A DNA stretch of 64,000 nucleotides from Streptomyces zaomyceticus (lineage in GTDB: Bacteria > Actinomycetota > Actinomycetes > Streptomycetales > Streptomycetaceae): contig NZ_BNBZ01000024.1 in NCBI RefSeq assembly GCF_014656215.1, forward strand, positions 41,397 to 105,396, written 5' to 3'. The notes under the pieces are model-generated. The model ran no database searches, was not told the DNA's origin, and worked only from the letters and a program-made list of their open reading frames with translations. Each line of letters opens with the position of its first letter. Position 1 is the stretch's first letter. The position numbers and the translations under genes are program-made. Positions 49,453 through 58,672 of this stretch are shown piece by piece.

Positions 49453-52440
49453 ATGTTCGAGAAGTGGCGGGTGGCGCGGTCCTCGCGCGGCGGGGATTCC
49501 GCCGGGCCCGAGGAGAGCACGGCGCCGGTCGCTCCCGCGACGGCGTCCGGGGACGCGTGGCGTGCGCTGCCGCCCGTGCAGCGGGTGCTGGACGGCGGAC
49601 CGCGCACGGTCGCGGAGTACGGTTTCTCGTCGTCCCTCGCGACCCACTGGAACCCTTCCTTCCAGAGCGACCTGGGCCACGGCGCGGTCCCGGACGCCCC
49701 GGGGGGCGTCATGCTCGACGCGGTGCGGGCCGTTCCCGCACCCGTGCAGAAGTCGGCGGCCCACTCCCGTCCGACGGAGCTTCCGGGGCTGCGGCTGCCG
49801 GTGGCGGCATCGGGGACGGTGCCTGGTCCGGGGCCGGGAACCGAGGCGGGTGGGGGCGCGGCTGTGGCTTCCTCGACCGCCTCCCCTGCGGGCGGTGGCG
49901 CGGCGGTGCCCACACGTGCGGGTGGTCGTCGTGGCGCCACGCAGTCGGCCGTCCAGCGGGTGGCCTCGGCACCGGACGCTCGGAGCGGGCACACCGCTCG
50001 TCCCGGCCGGGCCGAGGCCGGCAGTCCCCCTCGGGGTGCGGCTGCTGCCGCTCCGGTACGAGGTGACAGCGCGCCGCCCGTGAACGCGACCTCGGGCACG
50101 CCCGGTTCCTCGTCCCGGTCCGCCCGGTCCGTCCCACCGGTCCCCTCCGTCCCGTCCGTTTCTCGATCCGCGCCCGCATCGGGACCGGTTTCCCGGCCGG
50201 CGTCCGGGTCCGGGTCTCCGGCGATTCAGCGCGCTGCCGCGCCCGCCGGTGGTCCCGACCGGACCGCACGGACGTCCGCGCCGCCGAAGACCGGCGGCGC
50301 GACCGCCGGGGGCGTGCCGCATGCGGCAACGCCGTCCGTCGCCGCCATGCCGCCCGGACCTGTACGGCCCACGCCCGTTCGGCGCTCGCCGCTGGTGTCG
50401 GCCCGGCCCGTACAGCCGCCGCGACAACTGGCTCCCGCCGGTGCCGTACGGCCCACCGGGACGACGGCACCCGGCACGTCAGCCGTCCAGCGGGCGGCGG
50501 GTCCTGCCCCTGCGCCCCCGAGCGGTACGCACCCGACCACCGCACCCTCCACCGCCGCACCGGAGCCCTCGGCTGCCGGGCGGCCCCAGAACGTCCCGGG
50601 CCTTGCTTCCCCCGTGGGGCCCGGGACTCCCGACGGCGCTCCCGTCACGCCGGCCACTCCGGTCGCTCCGGCCACTCCGGTCCAGCGCCGCCCTCCGGTA
50701 CGCCGTTCGCGGCGCGCCCCGGGCGCCGACTGGAACACGACGGCATCCACGCCGCCGGCGAGCCCGTCCGCCCCGGAGTCAGCGGCACCGGCACCGAAGG
50801 CGAGCCCCGCGGGCTCTCCCCGGCCGGCGCCGGCCGCTGCCCCCACCCCTCCTGCGGCTCCGACGGCAGGCACCCGTTCCGCCGCTCCGGCACGCCCTTC
50901 CAGCCCGGCGACTCCGGCGCCTCCTGCGGTCCCGGTGGCTCGGAGCGCCGTCACCACGCCCGCACCCCCGAAGGCTTCGGCACCGCGGGACTCCTCGGGC
51001 AGCCCCGTCGCAACGCCTTCGCCCACGCCCGTGTCGACACCGATGCCTGTACGGCCTTCGGCGTCGGCGCCCTCGGCGAATCCGGCACCCGTGATCGCGC
51101 GGGCGCCCGCCGCCCCGCCCGCGCCCTCGCCGATACCGACGACGCCCGCACGCCCGGCGCCCCCCACGGCCCCCACGGCCCCCACGGCCCCCACGACCGC
51201 GACAGCTCCTACGTCCCGGTCGACCCCCGCGGCCGCCGCCTCACCCGCCGTCCCGCAGGCCCCGACCACTCGGCCGAGTCGACCGAGCTCACCGGCCCCG
51301 ACTCCCCCGGCCCGGCCGGGACTCGGTGCCCCCGTGCAGCGGGCCACCGTCTCGACGCCCGCGCCGCACGCGAGCGCCTCCCCCCGACGGTCCCCGATCG
51401 GGGCACCGATCACGCGCACGGTCGCGCCGGTGGAGGCATCCGCCCGTCCCACGGTGTCGACCACCCCGGGGAGCCCCACGGCCGCCCCGGTCCCGAGTGC
51501 GGCCGATCCGGCTCCCGTCCAGCGAGCGGCAGCACCCGGGGTTCACTCCCGGCCCACGGCGCCGGACGTCCCCGGCGCGCCGCCCGCCACGAGTAGGCCC
51601 ACCACCCCCGTGGCCCCCGCCCCCGCCCCTTCCTCCACCTCCACCTCTGGGCCGGTCCCGCCCACCCCCTCCCCGGCGTCCACCCCTCCCCCCGTGGTCA
51701 CCGTCACCGACGTCCCCCGGGCCACCGCCCCCGCCGTCCAGCGCCGGGCCACTCTCCCGCTCGCCAGTACCCGGCCGCTCATCCCGAGCCTCCCCGGCGC
51801 GGCGAACCCGCCGAGCGCCGCGAGCGCGCCCGACTCTCCCCGTACTCCCCTCGGCCGGGCCCCGAGCTCCGCACCCGGTGGCGGCCGTCCGGCCGCACCC
51901 CTCGCCGCCCCCGCCGCCGTTCCCCTCGTCAGGCCGACCGCCGCCGCTGCCCCTTCCTCTTCTCCCTCCTCAGCTGCCCCCTCCCCCGCCGTGCAGCGTG
52001 CCTCCGCCACCCCACCCACCGGCGGAGTCCCTCGCCCCGGCGTGCCCGTCGTGCCCATCTCCCCGCCCTCCGCGGCGCGCCCGGTCGCCCGACCGGTGGT
52101 CGTCCAGCGCCAGAGCGCCCCCGAGACCGGCGCGGCGGCCGCCCCAGGCCCGGTCACCCCCGTGGTGACGCCCACCCCGCTCCAGCGGTCCTCGCCCGCG
52201 CCGGCTCCGCTTCCTCACGCCCCACGTGCGGCGACGGTCACCCGTACCGCGCCCGCCCAGACCTCCGTACAGCGGACAGCCGCCGACACCCCGGCCGCCC
52301 CTCGCACCGCCGGTTCCGAATCGCCCACCCAACTGGACGAGTTGGCCCGCCGACTCGTCACCCCGCTCTCACGGCTCCTGCGCGCGGAGCTCCGTGCCGA
52401 CCGCGAGCGCGTGGGCCGCCTCCGCGACCACGGCCGCTGA
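49453..52440 (+). CDS. Giant disordered Pro/Ala/Ser/Thr-rich CIS protein with VQR motifs
   Basis: This 995-residue protein is unusually rich in Pro, Ala, Ser and Thr. Its N-terminus (about 1-100) is more ordered (MFEKWRVARSS; EYGFSSSLATHWNPSFQSDLGHG), and it ends with a helical LDELARRLVTPLSRLLRAELRADRERVG. Thirteen short (V/I/L)-Gln-(Arg/Lys) motifs recur between them, at about nucleotides 49578 to 52268. No known domain was recognised in the middle. ATG 49453 is chosen for GGAGGAG nine bases upstream. A tape-measure, scaffold or cargo-binding role is possible; the cluster has no other evident tape measure. It lies inside the CIS operon, between the small chaperone-like genes and the second tube gene. 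Confidence 0.82.
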   Translation: MFEKWRVARSSRGGDSAGPEESTAPVAPATASGDAWRALPPVQRVLDGGPRTVAEYGFSSSLATHWNPSFQSDLGHGAVPDAPGGVMLDAVRAVPAPVQKSAAHSRPTELPGLRLPVAASGTVPGPGPGTEAGGGAAVASSTASPAGGGAAVPTRAGGRRGATQSAVQRVASAPDARSGHTARPGRAEAGSPPRGAAAAAPVRGDSAPPVNATSGTPGSSSRSARSVPPVPSVPSVSRSAPASGPVSRPASGSGSPAIQRAAAPAGGPDRTARTSAPPKTGGATAGGVPHAATPSVAAMPPGPVRPTPVRRSPLVSARPVQPPRQLAPAGAVRPTGTTAPGTSAVQRAAGPAPAPPSGTHPTTAPSTAAPEPSAAGRPQNVPGLASPVGPGTPDGAPVTPATPVAPATPVQRRPPVRRSRRAPGADWNTTASTPPASPSAPESAAPAPKASPAGSPRPAPAAAPTPPAAPTAGTRSAAPARPSSPATPAPPAVPVARSAVTTPAPPKASAPRDSSGSPVATPSPTPVSTPMPVRPSASAPSANPAPVIARAPAAPPAPSPIPTTPARPAPPTAPTAPTAPTTATAPTSRSTPAAAASPAVPQAPTTRPSRPSSPAPTPPARPGLGAPVQRATVSTPAPHASASPRRSPIGAPITRTVAPVEASARPTVSTTPGSPTAAPVPSAADPAPVQRAAAPGVHSRPTAPDVPGAPPATSRPTTPVAPAPAPSSTSTSGPVPPTPSPASTPPPVVTVTDVPRATAPAVQRRATLPLASTRPLIPSLPGAANPPSAASAPDSPRTPLGRAPSSAPGGGRPAAPLAAPAAVPLVRPTAAAAPSSSPSSAAPSPAVQRASATPPTGGVPRPGVPVVPISPPSAARPVARPVVVQRQSAPETGAAAAPGPVTPVVTPTPLQRSSPAPAPLPHAPRAATVTRTAPAQTSVQRTAADTPAAPRTAGSESPTQLDELARRLVTPLSRLLRAELRADRERVGRLRDHGR

Positions 52441-52535
52441 CCCCGCGCCCCGATGCCGGCCCCGACCGTCACCGGAGCCGCACCCGACATCGAGATCGAC
52501 CCCGACACCACCCACGATCCGAGAGACCCGCCATC

Positions 52536-52973
52536 ATGACCCAGCAGCTGGACCCCGCATCCACCGTCTTCTTCAAGCTCACCATCGACGGCGAGGACCT
52601 CGGCCTGTTCAACAGCTGCGACGGTCTCTCCTCCGAGGTGGAGGTGGAGCAGCGCCGCGAGGGCGGCAACAACGGCTTCGTCTGGCAGCTGCCCACGCGC
52701 GTCACCTTCTCCACCATCCGTCTCACCCGCCCCCTCACCCCCGAGACCGCGCGTGTGGCGGCCTGGATCTCCTCGCTCGCCACCGGTATCTCCCGCCCGA
52801 CGGCGCAGATCGCGGCCCTGCGTGCCGACGGATCGATCGTCGCCCAGTGGGGCCTGGTGGAGGTGCTGCCGGTCCGCTGGACGGGCCCGACCCTCGATCC
52901 TGCCAATCCGGCCGTCGCGACCGAGACCCTGGAGATCGCGCACCACGGCTTCACCGACGCGGGAGGCGCCTGA
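52536..52973 (+). CDS. CIS inner-tube protein 2
   Basis: This 145-residue Hcp/gp19-like protein has FFKLTIDGEDLGLFNSCDGL and ETLEIAHHGF, similar to the first tube protein but distinct. CIS loci often have an initiator tube protein (Afp5/Pvc5-like) that joins the baseplate to the stacked tube; this is the likely role. The start is ATG 52536. It is followed by a LysM-type baseplate gene. Confidence 0.9.
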   Translation: MTQQLDPASTVFFKLTIDGEDLGLFNSCDGLSSEVEVEQRREGGNNGFVWQLPTRVTFSTIRLTRPLTPETARVAAWISSLATGISRPTAQIAALRADGSIVAQWGLVEVLPVRWTGPTLDPANPAVATETLEIAHHGFTDAGGA

Positions 52974-52974
52974 G

Positions 52975-53715
52975 ATGGCCCCGTCCTTCGCCGGGCTCGC
53001 GGCCAGCGGGCTCTCCCGCGCCTCGCTCGCCATCCACCAACCGCCGACCGACCTCTCGAACTCGTACGGGGGCAAGCTCGGCGAGGTGAAGTTCGAGTTC
53101 AATCCGGACCAGCTCCAGCTCAGCCGGTCCGCGCACTGGTTCACCGAGCAGGCCGTCGCCTACGACCGGGGCGCGCCACCGAAGTTCACCGGCAGCGAGC
53201 CCGCCCAGCTGCAGCTCGAGGTCTTCCTCGACCGCTCGGCCGACCCGTCCTCCAACGACGTGCAGCAGCAGGTGGAACTGCTGCTCTCCTGCTGCGAGGT
53301 CACCCAGCAGAGCATCGCCGCGAAGGCGCCCTCGCCACCGTGGGTGCAGTTCTCCTGGGGGTCGTTCTCGACCGTTCGCTTCGTCGCGTACGTGACGTCC
53401 GTGTCGGCGACGTACACGCTCTTCAGCCCCAGCGGCATTCCGATCCGTGCCACCTGCTCGCTCTCGCTCACCGAGATCGCCGGCGCGACCAAGAAGCAGA
53501 ACCCGACGTCCGGCGCGCTCTCGGCGCGCCGGGTGCACCGCACGGTCGCCGGGGACTCCCTCGCCTCGCTCGCCTGGCGCGAGTACGGCGACGCCACCCG
53601 TTGGCGGGTCATCGCCGAGGCCAACCGCATCGACGATCCGATGCGGCTGCGGCCCGGCACGGAACTGCTGCTCCCGTCCACCACCGAAACGCCGGAGACC
53701 GAGGGCGCCTCATGA
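52975..53715 (+). CDS. CIS LysM-domain baseplate protein (Afp7/Pvc7-like)
   Basis: This 246-residue protein has an N-terminal tail-protein region (KFEFNPDQLQLSRSAHW; QVELLLSCCEVTQQS) and a C-terminal LysM-like domain (VAGDSLASLAWREYGDATRW; RLRPGTELLLPS). In CIS the LysM domain stabilises the spike hub. ATG 52975 lies just after the tube stop; its own stop overlaps the spike gene start by four bases. Confidence 0.9.
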   Translation: MAPSFAGLAASGLSRASLAIHQPPTDLSNSYGGKLGEVKFEFNPDQLQLSRSAHWFTEQAVAYDRGAPPKFTGSEPAQLQLEVFLDRSADPSSNDVQQQVELLLSCCEVTQQSIAAKAPSPPWVQFSWGSFSTVRFVAYVTSVSATYTLFSPSGIPIRATCSLSLTEIAGATKKQNPTSGALSARRVHRTVAGDSLASLAWREYGDATRWRVIAEANRIDDPMRLRPGTELLLPSTTETPETEGAS

Positions 53716-55526
53716 GCGAGAAGACCTTCACCACCGTCCTCCACGTGCAGCTCGACGGCACGCCGCTGCCGGACCCGCTCGCGGTCCGCCTCACCGAGGG
53801 GTGGGTGGACGCCAGTGTCAACGTCCCGTCCGCCTTCCAGCTGACCTTCAGCGACAAGGACGGCACCCTCACCACGAAGTTCCCGTTCCTCAAGGTCGGC
53901 GCCATGGCGGTGCTGTCCCCCTTCACCGACGGCAGGCTCGGTGAGCCGATGCTCACCGGCGAGGTGACCGCGGTCGAGGTGGACGCGACGCCCGGCCACG
54001 GCAGGTACCTGATCGTGCGTGGTTACGACCCCGGCCACCGACTGCTGCGCAGCCGGCGCGTCGAGGGCTACCCGAACATGACGGCCTCCGACATCGTCCG
54101 GAAGCTCGCCGGGCTCAACCGCATCCCGATCGGCAGGATCGACGCGACGCCGACCGTGTACGAGCTGGCCACCCAGCCCAACATCACCGACTGGGACTTC
54201 CTGTCCCGGCTCGCGCGGGAGAACGACGTCCGGCTCTCCCTGGACACGGCGGGCCGGCTCGTGTTCGCCGCGCTGCCGCCGGCCTCCTCGGCGCCCGCCG
54301 ACACCACGCCCGCGGCGGTCAGCCCGTACGTCCTGGACTTCGGGAGCAACACCCTGCAGAGCCGGGTGTCCGTGACGGCGGCCGGTCAGGTCGGCAAGGT
54401 CGATGTGCGGGGCTGGGATCCCCGGACCAAGCAGGCCCTGTCCTCGCCGACGCCTGCCGCCACGAGCAGGGAGATCGTCTCCGACATCACCCCGGCTCAG
54501 CTCTCCGCCCCCTTCGGACCGGCCGAACTCGCCGCCACCGAAACGCCGTTCACCACGCAGTCGGAGGTGACGCAGGCGGCAACGGCGCTCGCCGACGACG
54601 TGACGGGATCGTTCGCGGAGGTGGAGGTCGCCGTCACCGGCAATCCTGCTCTGAAGCCGGGGCAGCCGGTGGCCGTGAAGGGGGCGGGGTTCCCCTTCGA
54701 GGGACGCTACACCGCCACGGGTGTCCGTCATGTCTTCGCCTCGGGGCGGCAGTTCGCGACCTGGCTGACCGTGTCGGGACGCCAGTTCCGTTCGCTGTAC
54801 GGGACGGCGTCCGGCGGTGGGGAGACGGCGCCGCCGATGCCCGGTGTCGCGGTCGCCCTGGTCACCAACACCAAGGACCCGCTCTCGCTCGGCCGGGTCA
54901 GACTGCGATTCCCCTGGCTCTCGGCGACGTACGAGAGCGGCTGGTGCCGGGTGGCCCAGCTCGGCGGACGCGGTGGCGGCGGGCTCATGCTCCCCGAGGT
55001 GGACGACGAGGTGCTGTGCGCCTTCGACCGGGGGTCGCTGGAGCACCCGTACGTCCTGGCGGGGCTCTACAACGGTGTCGACAAGCACACCCCGGCCACC
55101 GACCGGGTGCCGCCCGTCGACCCGACCAGCGGCCGGGTGCAGTGGCGGGCCATGACCTCGCGCACCGGTCACACGGTGGAGTTGCGCGAGGAGGGCGGCC
55201 GGACGCGTGCCTCGCACGGCATCCGGCTGCGCACCGCGAAGGGCGGTCTGAGCGTCGAGCTGAACGAAGCCCGCACCACCCTGACGATCGACAGCGACGG
55301 GACGGTGACCATCACGGGGGCGCGGGGAGTGACGGTCGAGTCGGGGATGGATCTGACGCTCTCCGCCAAGGGGCGGATCAAGCTCGACGCGGGGCTGGGC
55401 GTGGACATCAAGGCGGGGGCGAAGTTCAAGGTCTCGGCGCTGACACAGGCCGTCGTCAACGCACCGGCCTTCGTCACCTCGACCGTCCCGATGCCCAATC
55501 CCGTCGTGGCGAACCTGCCGTTCTGA
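53712..55526 (+). CDS. CIS VgrG/gp5-like spike hub protein (Afp8/Pvc8-like)
   Basis: This 604-residue spike protein has a VgrG/gpD-type N-terminal half (about 1-360: LVGRPVLVG-like PMLTGEVTAVEVDATPGHG; NITDWDFLSRLARENDVRLS), an OB-fold (about 375-455: GVAVALVTNTKDPLSLGRV) and a C-terminal beta-helix-like run (SGMDLTLSAKGRIKLDAG). It forms the trimeric needle tip. ATG 53712 overlaps the LysM gene stop. No PAAR gene for the very tip was recognised, so the tip may be built into this protein. Confidence 0.92.
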   Translation: MSEKTFTTVLHVQLDGTPLPDPLAVRLTEGWVDASVNVPSAFQLTFSDKDGTLTTKFPFLKVGAMAVLSPFTDGRLGEPMLTGEVTAVEVDATPGHGRYLIVRGYDPGHRLLRSRRVEGYPNMTASDIVRKLAGLNRIPIGRIDATPTVYELATQPNITDWDFLSRLARENDVRLSLDTAGRLVFAALPPASSAPADTTPAAVSPYVLDFGSNTLQSRVSVTAAGQVGKVDVRGWDPRTKQALSSPTPAATSREIVSDITPAQLSAPFGPAELAATETPFTTQSEVTQAATALADDVTGSFAEVEVAVTGNPALKPGQPVAVKGAGFPFEGRYTATGVRHVFASGRQFATWLTVSGRQFRSLYGTASGGGETAPPMPGVAVALVTNTKDPLSLGRVRLRFPWLSATYESGWCRVAQLGGRGGGGLMLPEVDDEVLCAFDRGSLEHPYVLAGLYNGVDKHTPATDRVPPVDPTSGRVQWRAMTSRTGHTVELREEGGRTRASHGIRLRTAKGGLSVELNEARTTLTIDSDGTVTITGARGVTVESGMDLTLSAKGRIKLDAGLGVDIKAGAKFKVSALTQAVVNAPAFVTSTVPMPNPVVANLPF

Positions 55527-55574
55527 TGACCGCCCCCACCCCGTCTCTCTTGGAATCCAGAGGAGGACCGTCCC

Positions 55575-55973
55575 TTGAGTGAGCACTTCGTCGGCGCGGG
55601 GTGGGCCTTCCCCCTGCGCACCGGACCGAGCGGCTCCATCGCGCTCGTCCGGCGCGACCGCGAGATCGAGGAGTCCATGCGCCTGGTGCTCGCCACGGCA
55701 CCGGGCGAGCGGCCGATGCGTCCCGAATTCGGTTGCGCCGTGCACGAGTTGGTGTTCGCGCCGGTCAACGACTCGACGATGGGGCGGGTCCGGTACGAGG
55801 TGATGTCCTCGCTCGACCGCTGGGAGCCGCGCATCGAGGTGGAGGAGGTCACGGTCACCCCCGCGCCCGGGGAGCCGACCACCCTCTACATCGACATCGG
55901 CTACCGGGTGCGCGGTGCCAACAACCCGCGCAACCTCGTCTTCCCCTTCTACGTCATCCCCTCCGAGGACTGA
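55575..55973 (+). CDS. CIS gp25-like baseplate protein (Afp9/Pvc9-like)
   Basis: This 132-residue gp25/W-like baseplate wedge protein contains IEESMRLVLATAPGERPMRPEFGCAVHELVF, the classical GxRxMRPxFG motif. The start is TTG 55575, which follows AGGAGG by eight bases. It is followed ten bases later by the baseplate-J gene. The protein nucleates sheath polymerisation in related systems. Confidence 0.92.
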   Translation: MSEHFVGAGWAFPLRTGPSGSIALVRRDREIEESMRLVLATAPGERPMRPEFGCAVHELVFAPVNDSTMGRVRYEVMSSLDRWEPRIEVEEVTVTPAPGEPTTLYIDIGYRVRGANNPRNLVFPFYVIPSED

Positions 55974-55983
55974 AAGAGCCGCC

Positions 55984-57972
55984 ATGGCCCTGCCCGCACC
56001 CCATCTCGACGACCGCCGCTTCCAGCAGTTCGTCGACGACGCCAAGCGCTACATCCAGCAGGCGTGCCCCGAGTGGACCGACCACAACGTGTCCGACCCG
56101 GGTGTCACCCTGGTCGAGGCGGTCGCGCACATGGCGGACCAGCTCGTCTACCGCCTGAACCGGGTCCCGGAGAAGAACCATCTGGCCTTCCTCGACCTGC
56201 TCGGTGTGACGCTGTTCCCGCCCGCGGCGGCCCGCGCAGAGATCACCTTCCGCCTCTCCGCGCCGCAGCCGGAGCCGGTGGTGCTGCCCACCGGCACGGA
56301 GGTGTCCACCGGGCGTACGGAGACGGAGGAGGCGGTCGTCTTCGCGACCACCGCCGATCTGACCGTGGTGCCCTGCTCGCTGACCCACGTCCTGCGCCAG
56401 GAGGCCGGGGGCACGCCCGAGGACCGCTCCCAGGACCTGCTCGGCGGCGAGGACGTCCCCGCGTTCTCGCCCCTGCCGCGCGTCGGTGATCTGCTGCTGC
56501 TCGGGCTTTCGGCGGCCGTGCCGGACTGTGTGCTCGTCCTCGATCTGGACAGCCGGGTGGACGGCGTCGGCGTGGACCCGCGCAGGCCTCCACTGGTGTG
56601 GGAGGCCTGGACCGGGACCGAGGGCTGGGTCGGGTGCGAGGTCGACGAGGACACGACGGGCGGGCTGAACCGTCCGGGCGAGGTGGTGCTGCACATGCCG
56701 GCCGGGCACGCGGTCTCCCGGCTCGGGGGGCACGAGGCGGGCTGGGTGCGCTGCCGGGTGGTGGAGCCCGCGGAGGGCCTGCCGTCGTACAGCGAGTCGC
56801 CGACGGTACGGGCGGCGGCCGCGTTCACCATCGGCGGCACGGTGCGCGCCGCGCACGCCGAGGCGGTGCTGAACGAGCAGCTGGGAGCGTCGGAGGGCGT
56901 CCCGGCGCAGCGGGTGCGGCTCGCGCACGCGCCGGTCGTGGACCGGCCGCCGCTGCTGCTCCAGGTCGCCGAGCGGGCGGACGGCGGCATGGACGAGGAG
57001 GACCCCGAGGCCGGCTGGGAGGAGTGGAGCGTGGTCCGCGACTTCGCTTCCTCGCGCCCCGGTGACCGGCACTTCACCCTGGACGCGACCACCGGCGAGA
57101 TCGCCTTCGGCCCGTGTGTCCGCCAGCCGGACGGCACCTTGCGGCAGTTCGGGGCCGTGCCGCCGAAGGGAGCGGCGATCCGCGCGGTCCGTTACGGCAC
57201 CGGCGGCGGCCGGGCGGGCAACGTGGCCCGCTCCACGATCACCGTCCTGCGCAGCTCCATCCCGTACATCGCACGCGTGGAGAACCGCGAGGCGGCACGG
57301 GGCGGAGTGGACGGGGAGACGGTCGAGGAGGCCAAGTCCCGCGCGCCGATCAGCCTCCGGGCGCAGGAACGGGCGGTCACCGCCCGGGACTACGAGGAGC
57401 TGGCGCGCCGGGCGGCGCCCGAGGCCGCCCGCATCTCCTGCCTGGCGGCGGACTCGGCCGAGTCCGGTGACAACGCGGTCCGGGTCCTGGTCGTCCCGCA
57501 GGCCGTACCGGACCGGGGCGGCAGGCTGCGCTTCGAGCAGCTCGTCCCGGGCGAGGAGCTGCTGTCCCGGGTGACCGGATTCCTCGACGAGCGCCGCCCG
57601 CTGGGCACCCGACTGGCCGTCGGACCGCCTTTCTACCAGGGGGTGACGGTGGTGGCGACGCTCCACTCCTTCCGCGCGGCCGAGGCGGAGCGCGTACGTG
57701 CCGACGCCCTGGACACCCTGTACGCCTACCTGGACCCGCTGACGGGCGGGGCGCACGGCGAGGGGTGGCCGTTCGGCCGCCCGCTGCGGGCCGGTGAGGT
57801 CTTCGCGGCGCTCCAGCGGGTGCCCGGGGTGGAGCTGGTGGACGAGGTGCTGCTGCATCCGGCCGATCCGCTGACCGGCCGCAGGGGCGACACGACGGAC
57901 CGGATCGAGCTGGCACCGTCCGCGCTGCTCTTTCCGTTCGACCACCGCGTCCGTGTGATCGAGGCCCGGTGA
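55984..57972 (+). CDS. CIS baseplate J-like protein (Afp11/Pvc11-like)
   Basis: This 662-residue baseplate-wedge protein begins with DHNVSDPGVTLVEAVAHMADQLVYRLNRVPEKNHLAFLDLLGV and continues through VENREAARGGVDGETVEEAKSRAPISLRAQERAVTARDYEELA, characteristic of baseplate J/gp6 proteins. ATG 55984 follows the gp25 gene by ten bases. It forms the wedge ring with the Afp12-like protein encoded next, with which it overlaps by four bases. Confidence 0.93.
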   Translation: MALPAPHLDDRRFQQFVDDAKRYIQQACPEWTDHNVSDPGVTLVEAVAHMADQLVYRLNRVPEKNHLAFLDLLGVTLFPPAAARAEITFRLSAPQPEPVVLPTGTEVSTGRTETEEAVVFATTADLTVVPCSLTHVLRQEAGGTPEDRSQDLLGGEDVPAFSPLPRVGDLLLLGLSAAVPDCVLVLDLDSRVDGVGVDPRRPPLVWEAWTGTEGWVGCEVDEDTTGGLNRPGEVVLHMPAGHAVSRLGGHEAGWVRCRVVEPAEGLPSYSESPTVRAAAAFTIGGTVRAAHAEAVLNEQLGASEGVPAQRVRLAHAPVVDRPPLLLQVAERADGGMDEEDPEAGWEEWSVVRDFASSRPGDRHFTLDATTGEIAFGPCVRQPDGTLRQFGAVPPKGAAIRAVRYGTGGGRAGNVARSTITVLRSSIPYIARVENREAARGGVDGETVEEAKSRAPISLRAQERAVTARDYEELARRAAPEAARISCLAADSAESGDNAVRVLVVPQAVPDRGGRLRFEQLVPGEELLSRVTGFLDERRPLGTRLAVGPPFYQGVTVVATLHSFRAAEAERVRADALDTLYAYLDPLTGGAHGEGWPFGRPLRAGEVFAALQRVPGVELVDEVLLHPADPLTGRRGDTTDRIELAPSALLFPFDHRVRVIEAR

Positions 57973-58529
57973 GCGGGTCGGCGCGGGGGACGGTTCCCGG
58001 TCTTGCGACCCCGTACCCGCTGGGGGCGGCGCTGCCCGCCGTCTACGCGGAGGACGACTTCGGGCAGCGGTTCGTGTCCGGGCTGGACGTCGTCCTCGCT
58101 CCCCTGTTCAACGTGCTGGACTCGTTGGAGGCGTACTTCTCGCCCGCGCTCGCTCCCGCCGACTTCGTGGACTACCTGGCGACATGGGTCGGCGCGGAGG
58201 TGGACGGCAGCGAGTCGCTCGCGCTGCGCCGCCACGCGGTCGCCTCGGCCGTGGCGCTGCACCGGGTGCGCGGCACCCGGCAGGGTCTCGCGGCGGCGGT
58301 CCGGCTGGCGTTCGGTGTGCCGCCGGAGATCACCGAGAGCGGGGGCGCGAGCTGGTCCGCGGCGCCGCTCGGCCCGTTCCCCGGCTCTCCCGTGGCCGGG
58401 CTGCACGTCGTCCTCCGGGTCGCCGATCCGTCCACCGTGGACGCGCACCGGCTGCGCGCGGTCGTGGCGGCGGCCCGGCCGGCGCACCTGCCGTTCACGG
58501 TGTCGGTGACGGCGGCCGGTACGCCCTAG
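57969..58529 (+). CDS. CIS tail/baseplate protein (Afp12-like, tail protein I)
   Basis: This 186-residue protein has the tail-protein-I segments LPAVYAEDDFGQRFVSGLDVVLAPLFNVLDSL and FVDYLATWVG and AVALHRVRGTRQGLAAAVRL. Related proteins join the baseplate wedge to fibres. GTG 57969 overlaps the baseplate-J stop. No fibre gene (Afp13-like) follows, consistent with a cell-internal CIS that does not bind foreign cells. Confidence 0.88.
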   Translation: MSGSARGTVPGLATPYPLGAALPAVYAEDDFGQRFVSGLDVVLAPLFNVLDSLEAYFSPALAPADFVDYLATWVGAEVDGSESLALRRHAVASAVALHRVRGTRQGLAAAVRLAFGVPPEITESGGASWSAAPLGPFPGSPVAGLHVVLRVADPSTVDAHRLRAVVAAARPAHLPFTVSVTAAGTP

Positions 58530-58672
58530 GGGCCGTCTCCTCCGGAGCCTGCCCGACCCGCGCCGGGTGATGTGCCCTCCGTCCCGGCGAGCCGTTCCGT
58601 ACCCCCGGGGGCGACCACTGCCGGTTCGCCCACCGCGACCTCTTCCCGTACACCCGAAGGAGCTTGACCCTC

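Noticed and set aside
50226..51479. 417-codon Gly/Ala-rich minus-strand frame
   Set aside because: Complement of the Pro/Ala repeats of the VQR protein; composition follows from the sense strand.
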